Assembly (NCBI GenBank): GCA_025267735.1
Contig: CM046299.1
Span: 33,060,887-33,124,886, forward strand
Direction of reading: 5' to 3'
Source of the DNA: Mactra quadrangularis
Lineage: Eukaryota > Mollusca > Bivalvia > Venerida > Mactridae
DNA length: 64,000 nt
In this document: positions 22,910-35,089 of the stretch, one piece after another
How the letters are laid out: each line of letters begins with the position of its first letter
Position numbering within the stretch: the stretch's first letter is position 1
The notes under the pieces: model-generated
Database searches by the model: none
The model's input: the letters and a program-made list of their open reading frames with translations, nothing else
What the model was told of the DNA's origin: nothing
Made by a program: the position numbers and the translations under genes

Positions 22910-23620
22910 TAATTGCAATAAGTTGTATGGTATTGGACTGCAATATGTCAATTTATAGGTTTATTAAGGTGCTGAGTTCAAATATGAAGTCAAAAACAAA
23001 ATTAAACAACCCAATATGGCTGAAAATTCAAAATGGCCGCCAATAACCATAGTACGAGCATATTCAGGAGTTTAATTATCCTGGACTTTCAATATGTTGA
23101 ATCATGCCTGCAATATGTTTAGCTATATGTTTCTTAAGGTGCTGAATTCAAATATGAAGTAAAAAAAACTTAATTCAAGAAACCACGATGGCGAGAAATT
23201 CAAAATGGCTGCCAAATTAACCACATTTTGAGCATATTAGGGTAATTATTTATCCTGGACATTCAATATGTCGAATCATACATGCAATATGTCCAGAAAT
23301 AGGTTTCTTAAGGTGATGAACTCAAAAAGGAAGTTAATTTAAGAAACCAATATGGCGAGAAATTCCAAATGGCTGCAAATTTAACCCAGGTTGTTTTAGC
23401 ATATTCGGGTAATTAATTATCCTGGGCATTCGATGTGTTGAATCATGCTAACATTATGTCAATTTATAAGTTTGTTAAGGTAATTAGTTTAAATATAGAG
23501 TCAAAACTAATTTAAACAATCCAATATGGCCGAAAAATTCAAAATGGCCACCAAAATAACACATTTTCAATGTATACTGGTAATCAATGGTACATATCTA
23601 TATGTTGAATCATGGTTTGT
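22910..23620 (+). repeat. Four ~180 bp units inside the left half of the 3 kb element
   Basis: Each unit holds versions of TCAATATGTTGAATCATGC, CTTAAGGTGCTGAATTCAAA, CCAATATGGC and AATTCAAAATGGC(C/T)GCCAA. Two inverted copies are at about 25270-25570, so the subterminal repeats form part of the long TIR structure. Confidence 0.75.
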
Positions 23621-23806
23621 TATCCCTCTTAATGCAATTGTTTAGATTATTTGTAAAATAATAAACCAAAAACTCATATATTGCAGTATAATAATCTGTT
23701 TTGTAAGAACTTTTATCTTAATATGCTATAAACTCATATAAATTAAATAATTAAATAACCCAAAAGTCAGACCTGACATTGCTCAAATAAATTTTCAGAT
23801 TGGTGG

Positions 23807-23905
23807 CTTACACTTTCAAAGGCTATAGCAAAGATCCAGTTGAAATAAAGATACTAATGGATAGAGGGGTTTTTGGTTCAAACCCACAAGAGTCAAACCA
23901 ATTTC
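23807..23905 (+). other. Possible tRNA-like relic
   Basis: GGTTCAAACCC fits a B box and an upstream GGCTATAGCAAAGATCCA loosely fits an A box. The frame here is otherwise meaningless. This is weak evidence for a SINE head. Confidence 0.25.
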
Positions 23906-25070
23906 CTTGCACAATAAATATACTTGGATTTGTTCAATTCATGAAGAGATTAATCATTCGCCAATTGGTGTCTTTAATTTACATATTTTCCATAGTCCAA
24001 TAGTGTAATGTTAAATTATACATCATCAGACAACTCATATATAGATAAATATACTAATAGTCAAATGACCAGGGCAAAAAGCTACAAATTTGGTTAAAAT
24101 ATGTAATCTTAAAAGGTTTTGTGTTTAAGTTCTTGTTGTATAAATTTCTGTAGAAAATGTACCAAATGTTTTCTGCTCATCCTTAGTTATGAAGAAACCA
24201 TTCTATACCTGTTTGCATTTATAAGTGTATGTCTTTATATATAAATTCTCATTAGTTACAAAGTGTATCAAATGTGAGCTAAAAAGGTTTCCTGTCTGTT
24301 TTAGCATTCATGAGAGATTCAAAGGTTTAATCAAATAACACATTGCATTTTGCTTGGTTTGGCTGCGATTGTATCAACCACCCCTCAAAAAAGTAGTTTT
24401 TCATTTATTGTTTTCTTTACTTTTCTTTTACTCGGTTGTCACATAAGCAATCTCGTTTTCTAATCATGGAATGTCTTGCATTTGTTTCAATCGTGCACAG
24501 TTGGCCAAATAATTGAACACCATCATCTCAATCATTAGTTTTAAGGGCCAGTTAAAAGAAATGCAAGTATAAACAAATTAATAGAGATATAACCAAAATT
24601 GCAAATCAGAATTAAAGGGAATGACACAATTGCTATTGTGATATGGAAAATTGGAGAATACAATTCTTTGAATCTCTGAAAGCAATTGTTGGTCCATTTA
24701 CTTTTTGTGAAGATTTTGATACATACATAAGCCAAACTTAATAAAAATAGAAACAGAGAAAGTAAATGAATTGAATCTAGAAATCTGATAAGCTATAAAG
24801 TCATTCTTTGCCAAGAAATCATTGCTTTACTATATTTTCAGAAATTAACAACACAACACAGTCTTGTTAAAAAAGTTGCAGTCTATATTGTAGCTTAGAT
24901 GCTTACATGATAGCATACAGCCGTCACCCATGATGATCATTTAGTTACTAATGTCTATAACTCTACTTTGCAACCAAAGTGCCAAGACCTTTTCTATGCA
25001 CATACTCATCAACATCTTAATGAAGTAAAGCAATCAAAGACACATTTTACAATCAAGACATCATATGTGC

Positions 25071-25150
25071 CACTGGTGAGGTTGGAACGAATGACCTCTC
25101 AGACCTTAACCTCTAATCATACCTCTAGAGCTCTACCTCAGCTATATAAT
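25071..25150 (-). mobile_element. tRNA-derived SINE head, diverged
   Basis: On the minus strand TAGCTGAGGTAGAGCTCTAG resembles an A box and GGTCATTCGTTCCAACCTC a B box at tRNA-like spacing. It lies inside the 3 kb TIR element and is unrelated to the better preserved SINEs. Confidence 0.4.
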
Positions 25151-25774
25151 GAATAAAATATATTTACACACATATAATCAAGTGTCATAACTTTGGTCTT
25201 CTGTTAAGATTTCATTAACTAGAGTTAGTTTATAAATTGCGTAACATGTTTAAAGTGTGCCGTTTATAACTGAAATATGATTTATTTTGGCGGCCATTTT
25301 TAATTTTTTTGCAATATTTGTTTGTTTAATTTAGTTTTGGAGTTAATATTTGAACTCAGCACCATAAAACACCTTTAGATTGATATACAGCAGGCATGAT
25401 TCAACATATTCAATGCCCAGTAAATATAATACCCAAATATGTCCAAAATTTGGGTCATTTTGACAGCCATTTTGAATTTTCCGCCACATTAAATTGTTTA
25501 ATTTAGATTTTGACTTCATATTTGAACTCGGCAGCCTAACAAACCTACATATTGATATATTGAAAGCCTATAAGAATTGATTTTTAACAGCGGGATATAA
25601 AAAATTGTTGTTTTTGTGTAAAATGGGCGTGTCCGACTTTCAAGGGGTATGTACAGGGGGGTTAATGGGGTCACACAAATTTTTTGTTGTTGATTCTATT
25701 ATCATATTGATGGCACCATATTTTAAGCAGGGTCTCACATGGCTATCTTTAATAAATGAAATTAACAACCCCCC

Positions 25775-28140
25775 TAGTCTTAACTCATGTATTTTAATAC
25801 TTAAATAATTAATACAGGGTGTCTTTAAATGCTGTTGAAAATTGATGATTAAATTTCCAAAAAGTTACATCTCATGTATATTGATATTTGAATATTATAT
25901 ACAGGGTGTGTTTAAATGTTGTTGCAACTGGTTGATTAAATTACCAAGCAGTTTCATCTCATGTATATTGATGTTTGGATATTATGTACCGGGTGTCATT
26001 AAATGTTGTTGAAAATTGTTGATTAAATTACCAGATAGTTTCAACTCATGTTTATTGACATTTGAATATTATGTACAGGGTGTGTTTAAATGTTGTTGAA
26101 AAAGGATGAAAAAAATACCAAATAGTTTCAACTCATGTATGTGAAGTTAAAAATTGATGATTAAATTACCAGATAGTTTCAACTCATGTATATTTATACT
26201 TAAATATTATGTACAGGGTGTCTTTAAATGTTGTTGAAAATTGATGATTAAATTACCAGATAGTTTCAACTCATGTATATTTATATTTTAATATTATGTA
26301 CAGGGTGTCTGTAAATGTCGTTGAATATCGTTGATTACATTACCAGATAGTTTCAACTCATGTATATTTATATTTGAATATTATGTACAGGGTGTCTTTA
26401 AATGTTGTTGAAACTGGTTCATTAAATTACCAGATTGTTTCAACTCATGTATTTTGATATTTAGATATTATGTACATGGTGTGTTTAAATGTTGTTGAAA
26501 ATGGTTGATTAAATTACCAGATAGTTTCAACACATGTATATTGATATTTATATAATATGTACAGGGTGTCTTTAAATGCTGTTGAAAATTGTTGATTAAA
26601 TTTCCAAAAAGTTACATCTCATGTATATTGATATTTGATTATTATGTACAGGGTGTCTTTAAATTTTCCTGAAAATTGTTGATTAAATTACAAGATAGTC
26701 TTAACTCATGTATTTTAATACTTAAATAATAAATACAGGGTGTCTTTAAATGTTCTTGAAAATTGTTGATTAAATTAAAAGATAGTCTTAACTCATGTAT
26801 AATTATTCTTAGATAATTATGTACAGGGTGTCTTTAAATATTGTTGAAAATGGTTGAATAAATTACCAAATAGTTTCAACTCATGTATATTGATATTTGA
26901 GTATAATGCACATGGTTTCTTTAAATGTTGTTGAAAATTGTTGACTAAATTACCAAATAGTTTCATCTCAAGTATATTGATATTTGAATATTATGTACAG
27001 GGTGTGTTTAAATGTTGTTGAAAATTGTTAATCAAATTACCAGATAGTTTTTAACTCATGTATATAGATACTTAAATAATTATGTACAGGGTGTCTTAAA
27101 ATATTGTTGAAAATGGTTGATTAAATTACTAGATAGTTTCAACTCATGAATATTAATATTTGAATATTATGTACAGGGTGTTTCTAAATGCTGTTGAAAA
27201 TTAGTTGATTGAACTACAAGATAGTTTTATCTCATGTATATTAATATTTGAATTTTATGTACAGGGTGTCTATAATTGTTGTTAAAAAATGGTTAATTAA
27301 ATTACCAGATAGCTTCAACTCATGTATATAAATATTCAGATATTATGTACAGGGTGTGTTTAAATGTTGTTGAAAATTGTTGATTAAAATACCAGATAGT
27401 TTCAATTCATGTATATTGGTATTTAAATATTATGTACAGGGTGTTTTTAAATGTTTGTTGAAAATTGGTTGATTGAACTACAAGATAGTTTTAACTCATG
27501 TATATTAATATCTAAATATTATGAACAGGGTGTCGTTAAACGTTGTTAAAAATGGCTGATTAAATTACCAGATAGTTCCAACTCATGTAATTAATATTTG
27601 AATATTATGTACAGGGTGTTTTTAAATGTTTTTGAAAATTGTTGATTAAATTACCAAATAGTTTCATCACAAGTATATTGATATTGGAATATCATGTACA
27701 CGGTGTCTTTAAATTGAAAATGTTTGATTAAATTACCAGACAGTTTCAACTCATATATATTGATATTTGAGTATTATTTACATGGTGTCTTTAAATGTTG
27801 TTGAAAATTGTTGATCAAATTACCAGATAGTTTCAACTCATGTTTATTAACACATAAATAATTATGTACAGGGTATCTTTAAACGTAGTTGAAAAGTGTT
27901 GATCAAATTACCAGATAGTTTTAACTCATGTATATTATTACTTAAATAATTATGTACAGTATGTCTTTAAATATTGTTGAAAATGGTTGTTTAAATTACC
28001 AGATAGTTTCAACTCATGAATATTAATCTTTGAATATTATGTACAGGGTGACTCTAAATGTTGTTGAAAACGGTTAATTAAAATTCCAGATAGTTACAAC
28101 TCATGAATAATAATATTTTGAATATTATGTACAGGGTGTC
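25775..28140 (+). repeat. Satellite array of ~87 bp monomers, right block
   Basis: Roughly 27 further copies of the monomer described at 22034. Some are shortened (for example near 26140, where one jumps from TCATGTATGTGAAG to TTGATGATTAAATT). The array ends abruptly in GGGTGTCTTT at 28140, where LINE sequence starts. Confidence 0.9.
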
Positions 28141-28536
28141 TTTGAATTATGATAATATTACTGACTGCTTCCATTTGTTTAACTATCCATCTATATATAT
28201 TGAATAACAAATTTGGAAACTATTTACGTTCGTACCTAGTATTACACTTTGATAATAGTTATAAGACGAAACATAGTCATGTTCAATCTTTGTCAAAAAT
28301 GTCAAGCTTTTGTAACTGTTACTTACTTTCACTGAGTATTTTTATTACAAACATCACAAACTCAGATTTAATGATGCAAAAATATTTCGTATCATACATT
28401 ATGTATTCCCATTTTTTTCTAAAATCTTTACTATATTTCTTTTCATCTCCTCCTGTCTGTCTTCTTCCTTTCTATTCTTTAGAGGTCATTCTTACTATAG
28501 GTATGCATATGTATCATCTTATACCGAAGGTATTAC
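28141..28536 (+). other. 5' untranslated region of the LINE
   Basis: The 132-residue frame at 28149-28547 is hydrophobic and low in complexity and shows no domain. It overlaps the start of the real LINE frame, so I treat the region as LINE leader. Confidence 0.45.
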
Positions 28537-30786
28537 ATGAATGTTGAAATAGGCACCTATCGATTACGTATTGGTCTTTTTGTGACTATCCAACGTTCAT
28601 TTAAAGGGTTGAAATGTCTAAATACATTTGAACTACTTGTATGGATGTCTATTATTTTACTTAGAAGTGGCGATATACAACTTAATCCAGGACCTGATCA
28701 TATTGATAATGAAATATTAAGTTCTCTTTTCAACAGTAATATATCCTTAGTGCATTATAATGTCGGCAGTATTAAATCCAAAAAAGACATTTTAAATGCT
28801 GAACTTAATAAGTTTGACATTCTATGCTTTACCGAAACTTGGCTTGGGGCTGATACTTTAGATAATGACCTGTTGTTAGAAACATTTTACAATGCCATAC
28901 AGGAATGACAGAGCTGATAAATATGGTGGTATTCTTGTCTATATAACTAGTAATTTGCCCTCAAAACGTCGCTTAGATTTAGAACTTTCAACTATTAAAA
29001 GTATTTGGGTCGAAATACACGTTAAAAATCGCAATCTACTTTTTGGTACATTTTACAGACCCCCTAGCTCTAACAATGCTGTTTTAAACGACATAGAGAC
29101 GTCCATAGCTTTGGCTTTTGATACTGGTATATCTGATATCATAATCACTGGTGATCTTAATCTTGACTTGCTAAAGGAAACTACAAAAGCTAAAATTCTG
29201 AGTATTTCCAGACAATACGGACTTCACCAACTTATAACTGAACCTACCCATTTTACTGAATTTTCATCATCTGTCATAGACCTGATATTTACGACAAACA
29301 AACACTTAGTCACACAGTCGGGTGTTGGTGAGCCATTATTTGATCAAATGAGATATCATTGTCCGGTTTATTGTTTTGTTAATTTATCGAAGCCAAGACC
29401 TCATCCGTTTAAACGACTAGTTTGGAAATTTGAGCAGGGTGATTATGAACATTTACGTCAACTTGCAAAAAATTTTGATTGAACATCAATTGAAAACGAA
29501 AATATTGAACAATATACCACAAATTTAACTGACCAGATAAATATTTTTTGCAAACAATCAATACCTAACAAAGTAGTAACGATCAGAAATTCAGAACCTA
29601 AATGGATCAAAAGCCGCATTAGAACTCTTATCAGAAAACGCAAACGAGCATACGACAAAGCCAAAAAATCACAACTTACAACAGATTGGACAGCATACAA
29701 ATCACTAAGAAACAAAACACTAACGGAACGGCGCAAATAAAAACAAAACCACTATTCTTCTTTAGCAGAAAAGCTTAGGGATCCCAACTGTTCCCAGGCA
29801 ACTTTTTGGAAACTTATGAAACAATTCAGTCCCAATAATAACCAGCAATCATCAATACCACCACTTAAAGATTTAAATACTGGATCGTACATAACTGACG
29901 ACACTGAAAAAGCAAATTTACTGAATAATTTCTTTCAATCACAAACATTCCTAAATGACGACAATAAACGTCTACCAGATATTGAAACAAGCACACACAC
30001 TCAACAGCTATCTAATATACATATCACAAATGAAGATGTTTCATCTGTCCTGAAATCCCTAAAGACTGGTAAAGCATGTGGTCCAGATAATATTAACAGT
30101 CGTGTACTCAAAGAGATTCATGCTGAAATATGTAAACCCCTCTGTAAACTTTTTAATTATTCACTTTCAATAGGACAAATACCTATACAATGGAAAACAT
30201 CAAATGTCTGTGTAATTTTCAAGAAAAATGATTCAAGTGAGGTCAGTAATTATCGTCCGATTTCCCTTCTTTCTGTTATAAGTAAGGCATTTGATAAAAT
30301 AATTCCCAAATACCTATACAACTTTTTAACTTCAAATGCCTCTATCACAGTTTTACAATCAGGTTTTGTCCAAAATGATTCCACTATTAACCAACTCACT
30401 GCTCTTTATCACACTTTCTGTGAAGCGCTTGATGAAGGGAAAGAGGTCAGAGCCATATTTTGCGATATATCTAAGGCTTTTGACAGGGTATGGCACAGAG
30501 GTCTAATTCATAAACTTAAATCAAAAGGAGTCAATGGTTCTTTGATAAAATGGTTTGAAAATTATTTGTCTGACAGGTACCAGTGTGTCGTTATAAATGG
30601 TAAAATGTCATCAAAACTTGGTTTTAAAGCCGGCGTCCCTCAAGGTTCCATACTCGGCCCACTTTTATTTATAGTTTACATTAACGATATTGTAGATGAT
30701 ATTCAATCTCCTATACGTCTGTTTGCAGACGATACTAGTCTTTATGTAATTGTGGACGATCCAACTAGAGCCTCAATAGCTCTTAA
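28537..30786 (+). pseudogene. jockey/CR1-type LINE, endonuclease and first part of reverse transcriptase (broken)
   Basis: The first frame (28537-28908) has a 2A-like motif and the start of an APE-type endonuclease: HYNVGSIKSKKD and FTETWLG with its catalytic Glu. A frameshift near 28900 moves to 28892-29482, with FYRPPSS and ITGDLNLDLL. The usual SDH motif is replaced by RYHCPVYC. In-frame TGA (29480) and TAA (29738) stops follow. The reverse transcriptase starts near 29816: FCDISKAFDRVWH, PQGSILGPLLF and the catalytic FADDTSLYV. The coding sense breaks at TTAA 30783-30786, where a TIR element is inserted, and resumes at 35090. Polypeptide-level decay shows it is dead. Confidence 0.9.
28672..28695 (+). 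other. 2A-like ribosome-skipping motif in the LINE N-terminus
   Basis: The residues SGDIQLNPGP match the 2A consensus D-x-E-x-NPGP except for Gln in place of Glu. Such motifs are reported at the N-terminus of APE-type LINEs of marine invertebrates. Here a hydrophobic stretch (LLVWMSIILLRSG) precedes it, as expected. Activity is unknown. Confidence 0.6.
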
Positions 30787-31937
30787 AGTAGAACTCAACA
30801 GGGGGTCTAAAAGTATGTGTTTCTTTTACTTATTTGAAAGAATAATATGTAATTAGATCATGGACCTTTAAAGTTGACACTTCCAAAAGGGGTCTGGTAC
30901 CTAATTTCTTTATCAAAACCCCCATTTTCAAAGGGTCGACATGACTGATCTCCCCTGAATACGGCGTCCGTTGCTAACGAAGCAAGGGAGAAAACTCTCG
31001 CCCAAATCTGAAGTGAGTAAACATGGCGGCATTGTTTGATTTTTAAACGTCTCTTCCAAGTTCAATTTTTTCGAATTGGGACCCTTTAGTAGTTTCATTT
31101 CATAGTTGAGTTGACTCCGGGTTTTAGTTGTGTTTGACCTGCTAAATAAAAAAAAACATTAATGATCGCTGATAAACTCTGGAGACTAGATTGTGCTTAG
31201 TCAGATTCAACGATAGACGAATTGTAAATCTTGCAATGTTGTTCAACTTCAAGAACCAGATGATTGGTTGTAAAGAAGTAAAGTTAAGGATGTGTCAGTA
31301 TTTTTGAACACTGTAAGTAACGATTTCATGTAGTATTACTATACTGAGTAAATGAGTATTTTGTTTATTCACCAAACCACGTTGGATTCGTCCCAAATAA
31401 TTTCGCCCATCTTGTCACGGTTAGTCAGACCTAGAAGTGAACCTTCTGTAGTGCAGTCTGTTTTATTTGTGATTCGCAGCAATATTAGCAAAAAGTAGTT
31501 ACGAAATTTGACCATAATATTGATGTTTCACATGATTGATACCTCGATTGATCCGTATGAATCACGTTCATACTGATGGGGTGGAGCCTGGAGGGGTACT
31601 GTCTGTTATGATTTTATTATGCAACATACTTTATTTTAACAATAATGAGTTTATTTGAAGTCAAGATCATCTGATCTAGATATGTTTGGTTGTAATCACA
31701 GTACAAAAGAGTAAACATTAACTGTCACTGATGTATATAGCTCTATCTCTCATTAAGTAACAACAAGGGGGTGGGACTTTCATGAACCAAACTTGCACAT
31801 ATTTTTTAACGTCATTATTTGTGCATTCTCTTTGAAAGTGACATCTTCAATTCCATTCAGGTTCAATGATAATATTTCATAAAGTTAATATGGTTGTAAG
31901 ATTGATTGAATAATTTGTTAATTTTGTTCATTGTAAC

Positions 31938-32227
31938 TGGTCGATAGCGCAGTTGGTAGCGCGTCAGGATTTGGAGACTCGTGCCCTAGGGGGTGCGGGT
32001 TCGAATCCCACCCGGGGAAGTTATACCCTTCCATAAAAATTTGACAATAATGTCGATTTACCTCCATTAGTTAGATAATATGGAGAAGTTTCCGGCCTTA
32101 TGGAAGGGTAGGTGAGTACTGGTTATAGACAATGGTCCAGGAAAGCTAGGTTAGGTGCGCTGGACGCCGTGAAATGACCTAAATTGTGTTGATACGGCGT
32201 TAAATCCACTAAATAAATAATTAAATA
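31938..32227 (+). mobile_element. Full-length tRNA-headed SINE
   Basis: The head has an A box (TAGCGCAGTTGGTAGCGCGT) and B box (GGGTTCGAATCCCACCCGGG). The body has GGCCTTATGGAAGGGTAGGT, GTCCAGGAAAGCTAGGTTAG and GGACGCCGTGAAATGACCTA, and the tail is AAATAAATAA. Target duplications are TCATTGTAAC (31928-31937) and TCATTGTTAC (32228-32237). A second copy lies inverted at 38823-39114. It is nested in the TTAA element. Confidence 0.9.
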
Positions 32228-33510
32228 TCATTGTTACTTTTGTAGGAGTAAGATGATGTCAATAGCATGCATAATCCTGGCAGCAAGATATAGCTCATCT
32301 TGTGTAACAGTTTGTGGGGTTTATATTCAGCTGCATTTTTCATTCATGTAAGTATTATTGTCTGATCTATGCAACACTGCTCTAAAAAATTGACAAAATT
32401 ATTCAAGAGGCTTGAAAAATATACATAATGTGTTTACATCTTGCTCTTGATTGAAAATATAAATCAGGTAGTATTGTCAGTTATCAATAAACACTTTCAA
32501 TTTTATCTTTACCATGAAACTCACATTTAAATGCATGAGTTATTTTTGTTGAAAAAAAGTTAAGAGCAGTGTTGCATCTATCTAACAGGTAATTTCAGCA
32601 TTAAGATTGATTAACCATTGGTCCAGATACATACTGAATTTTTTTAGTCTGAACATGTTTATCTTGTTTGCTTTCAATCAAGTTGTGAGGCACATATATG
32701 TGCTTTTTTCTAAATATAATGAGGAACTTTGATATCTCTTCAATGATAAAAGAAATGACTATCTAATGGACCCTCTAAATCACAAGACAAAATGAATTTT
32801 AACATCATTTATTAACTTTAAATATGAAAAACACAAATAAGTTTTGAAAAATGTATTTGGTTACACAAATTCTTACAATACTTCATACAAATTATAATTG
32901 AAATAATTCACACAGATATAATATTTTATCATCACTTGAAGTTGACTAACATTCCAGAATCAGTTTATATTACATGTATATCATTGTTTTGTCACCAAAA
33001 AGTTGTTACTTGATTTGTAGAGAACTGTTTGTCCCAAATGTTATTTTTTACTCTATCACCTCATTTAACTTGTTTGAAAATAGTATGCCTGAAAATAGAA
33101 AATGAACATAAACTTTATTTTCACTATGTAATATCATATCATATTAAGAATAATTTATATTTCATGTCATTTCAGGATATGCATTTTCAACAAATATCAG
33201 ATACTTTGTGTTACAGTAAGAAAATTATATAAAGAAGGCACAGCATTCATATAAAAGATTTAAAAGATCAGAAATTCTGCTGGAGTCTTTTTTGTATTTT
33301 CATTAACTTTCATTCAACTTAGAACAGATTATTCTTCCAATTATCCAAGCAAAACCATGTTTATTATAATCCTACATGTGTCATTTTTTTATTTTGATAA
33401 TAAAATACTCATATGAAGCTTTTTGTTTTGTTTTGTACTTGTGATTTCTTTTAATAATATGCATATATGCATTTGTAATAATTAAGTCAACAAATACAAC
33501 ATAAGATTGC

Positions 33511-33971
33511 CTAAAATTAGTGAAATGTTTGAAAAAATGAGCCCTTGGAACTACATTGTAAATCCAAGTTATTCAAGTTACATTTATTACTCATCCTTGA
33601 CATGTATTCAATGCACTTAAACATAGAAAGCCTTCTACTAATACTGGGAGGTATAGATCTAATGCCTTTTGACTCTGAAAGCTGAGGTTGCTTTCCAGTC
33701 ATAAGTTCCTTGACATATGTAAAAAATAATTACAATATGATTTCCCTGCAAGTAGATCTGGTCAATATTCAACTTATTGTGCAACAATTACATGTTAAAA
33801 TACAAAAAATGATACTTGGTAAGTAAAGTGGGCTTTCAATGTATGACAGAGAAGTGTTTTGAAGAAGTCTAAAATTTAGTTTTTAACCATCAAAAACATA
33901 GATTTACCTGATTGAGCCGAAGCAGATTTTTTTGTCATACTTGGCATTGCATTATGGTACACAAATTGCAT
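33511..33971 (-). CDS. Possible small spliced gene carried by the TTAA element
   Basis: On the minus strand, a strong acceptor (TTTTTTCTTTTTCAG) at about 33998 leads to an ATG (33971, or 33947 reading MPSMTKKSASAQS) and a donor CAG|GTAAAT at 33908. An acceptor AGCTTTCAG near 33670 continues in phase (ESKGIRSIPPSISRRLSMFK...) to a stop near 33517. The small product is not recognised. The phases agree, but short open frames like this can be chance. Confidence 0.25.
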
Positions 33972-35089
33972 TAGATCTAGTTTCTGTCAGGAATTCTGAA
34001 AAAGAAAAAACACAAAAAATAACTAAAATCCTGTAAAATAATCTTATAACTGCTTTATTCTGGTAGTTGGAAAGCGAAAGTATCACATTTACTTTCATTT
34101 CAATGTTTTTGAAAATAAAATAAACAGGAGGGGGAACACGGATGTTTGTCTACCTGAAGGATCCGCCCTTAAATGTTTCTCTATATTTAGTAGCGGGACA
34201 CCCCGTTGATTTTCCAAAGGTGATGGTTCAGTGTTATCACAATAAAATACAATATCAAGTACAAAAGCATAGTATGACCCAATGTGTATGTTAAGCTAGT
34301 TATTCCTCAGAAACAAGTATCATTCACAAGGCTTCAATTATCCGAAATTTCCTATTCTACATTCCAAATGAATACCGGGTCTGGGAACAGACGCCGACAT
34401 GACGAAATGCAAGCTAGTTTATGTCAGCGAAAATAAAGCACGTTTTCTGTCAAATAATGGCGTTTCCATTCGTTTGATGAGCTTTATCTTACTATAAAAA
34501 TGACAAAGAATTACTATACTAACCATGAATGACTGAATTTCTTCACCAGAAAGTGATGTTTACAAACGAAAGCAAAATGTCGTCATCATTGTAGAAGTTA
34601 TTTTTGGAAAACGTAAATTAGGTCATGCAGGACAGACACCACTATAACTTCACGAGGAATAATATTGATTATTTCCCTTGGCGTTTAGCAAAAGTTTTCT
34701 TTTCAAGGTAAATTTTGCGGTCATTAAAAAGAAAAAAAAGGTATTCAAATTTTATTTTGATAAAATCCGCGGGTACAGTAGCTAATAAAATGCATTTCAT
34801 GCAAGCGTGGTTTTCGTGCATAATGAGGACGAACTACAATGTGGCCGAGACGAGTTACCGATGTGCATTATGGGAATGCACGGGTTGTACGTGCAAAGGG
34901 AGTTAACTCCAAAATCAAGGGCAGGTAACACACTTAGCAACGCTAAAAGAACGACTTTTAACGGCCCCATGTGTCGTTACCAAACGTTTCCTGACCAAAA
35001 TGCATGCGTCATATATCTTAGGATTGTCATTTTTATTGAATTAGCAAAAAACATAGGCATGTTTGACAGCGTGTTGAGTTCTACTTTAA

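Larger units (their letters stand above)
22730..25774. mobile_element. 3,045 bp TIR element inserted in the satellite, 9 bp target duplication
   Basis: The left end is a G-run followed by TTGTTAATTTGAC and the right end is GAAATTAACAACCCCCC. The inverted similarity runs on through GACCCCATTAACCCCCCTGT and ACGCCCATTTT, and into inverted copies of an internal ~180 bp unit. TAGTCTTAA flanks both sides (22721-22729, 25775-25783). Joining the flanks rebuilds a satellite monomer like the one at 26693. No transposase is visible. A 9 bp duplication with long TIRs resembles Mutator-like elements, but the class is unproven. Confidence 0.8.
30787..35085. mobile_element. 4,299 bp TTAA-flanked TIR element inside the LINE
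   Basis: Perfect 14 bp inverted ends (AGTAGAACTCAACA at 30787-30800, its inverse at 35072-35085) lie directly inside TTAA (30783-30786 and 35086-35089). Removing the element and one TTAA rejoins the LINE frame exactly (codons for A-L-N-T-D-M-R). TTAA duplication is typical of piggyBac and Kolobok elements. I see no transposase inside, only AT-rich sequence, a nested SINE and CpG-richer, promoter-like ends (30950-31090, 34380-34900). Confidence 0.9.

Noticed and set aside
22034..28140. CRISPR-like array
   Set aside because: The repeats are contiguous diverged ~87 bp monomers without unique spacers, in a eukaryotic setting.
28149..28547. 132-residue hydrophobic ORF before the LINE
   Set aside because: It has no domain and low complexity, and it overlaps the true LINE frame. 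Taken as leader sequence.
31938..32010. True tRNA gene
   Set aside because: A and B boxes are good, but the sequence continues into a SINE body with an AT-rich tail and target duplications, and a diverged copy exists at 38823-39114. The other tRNA-like heads (7277, 11419, 44113) are likewise attached to SINE bodies.
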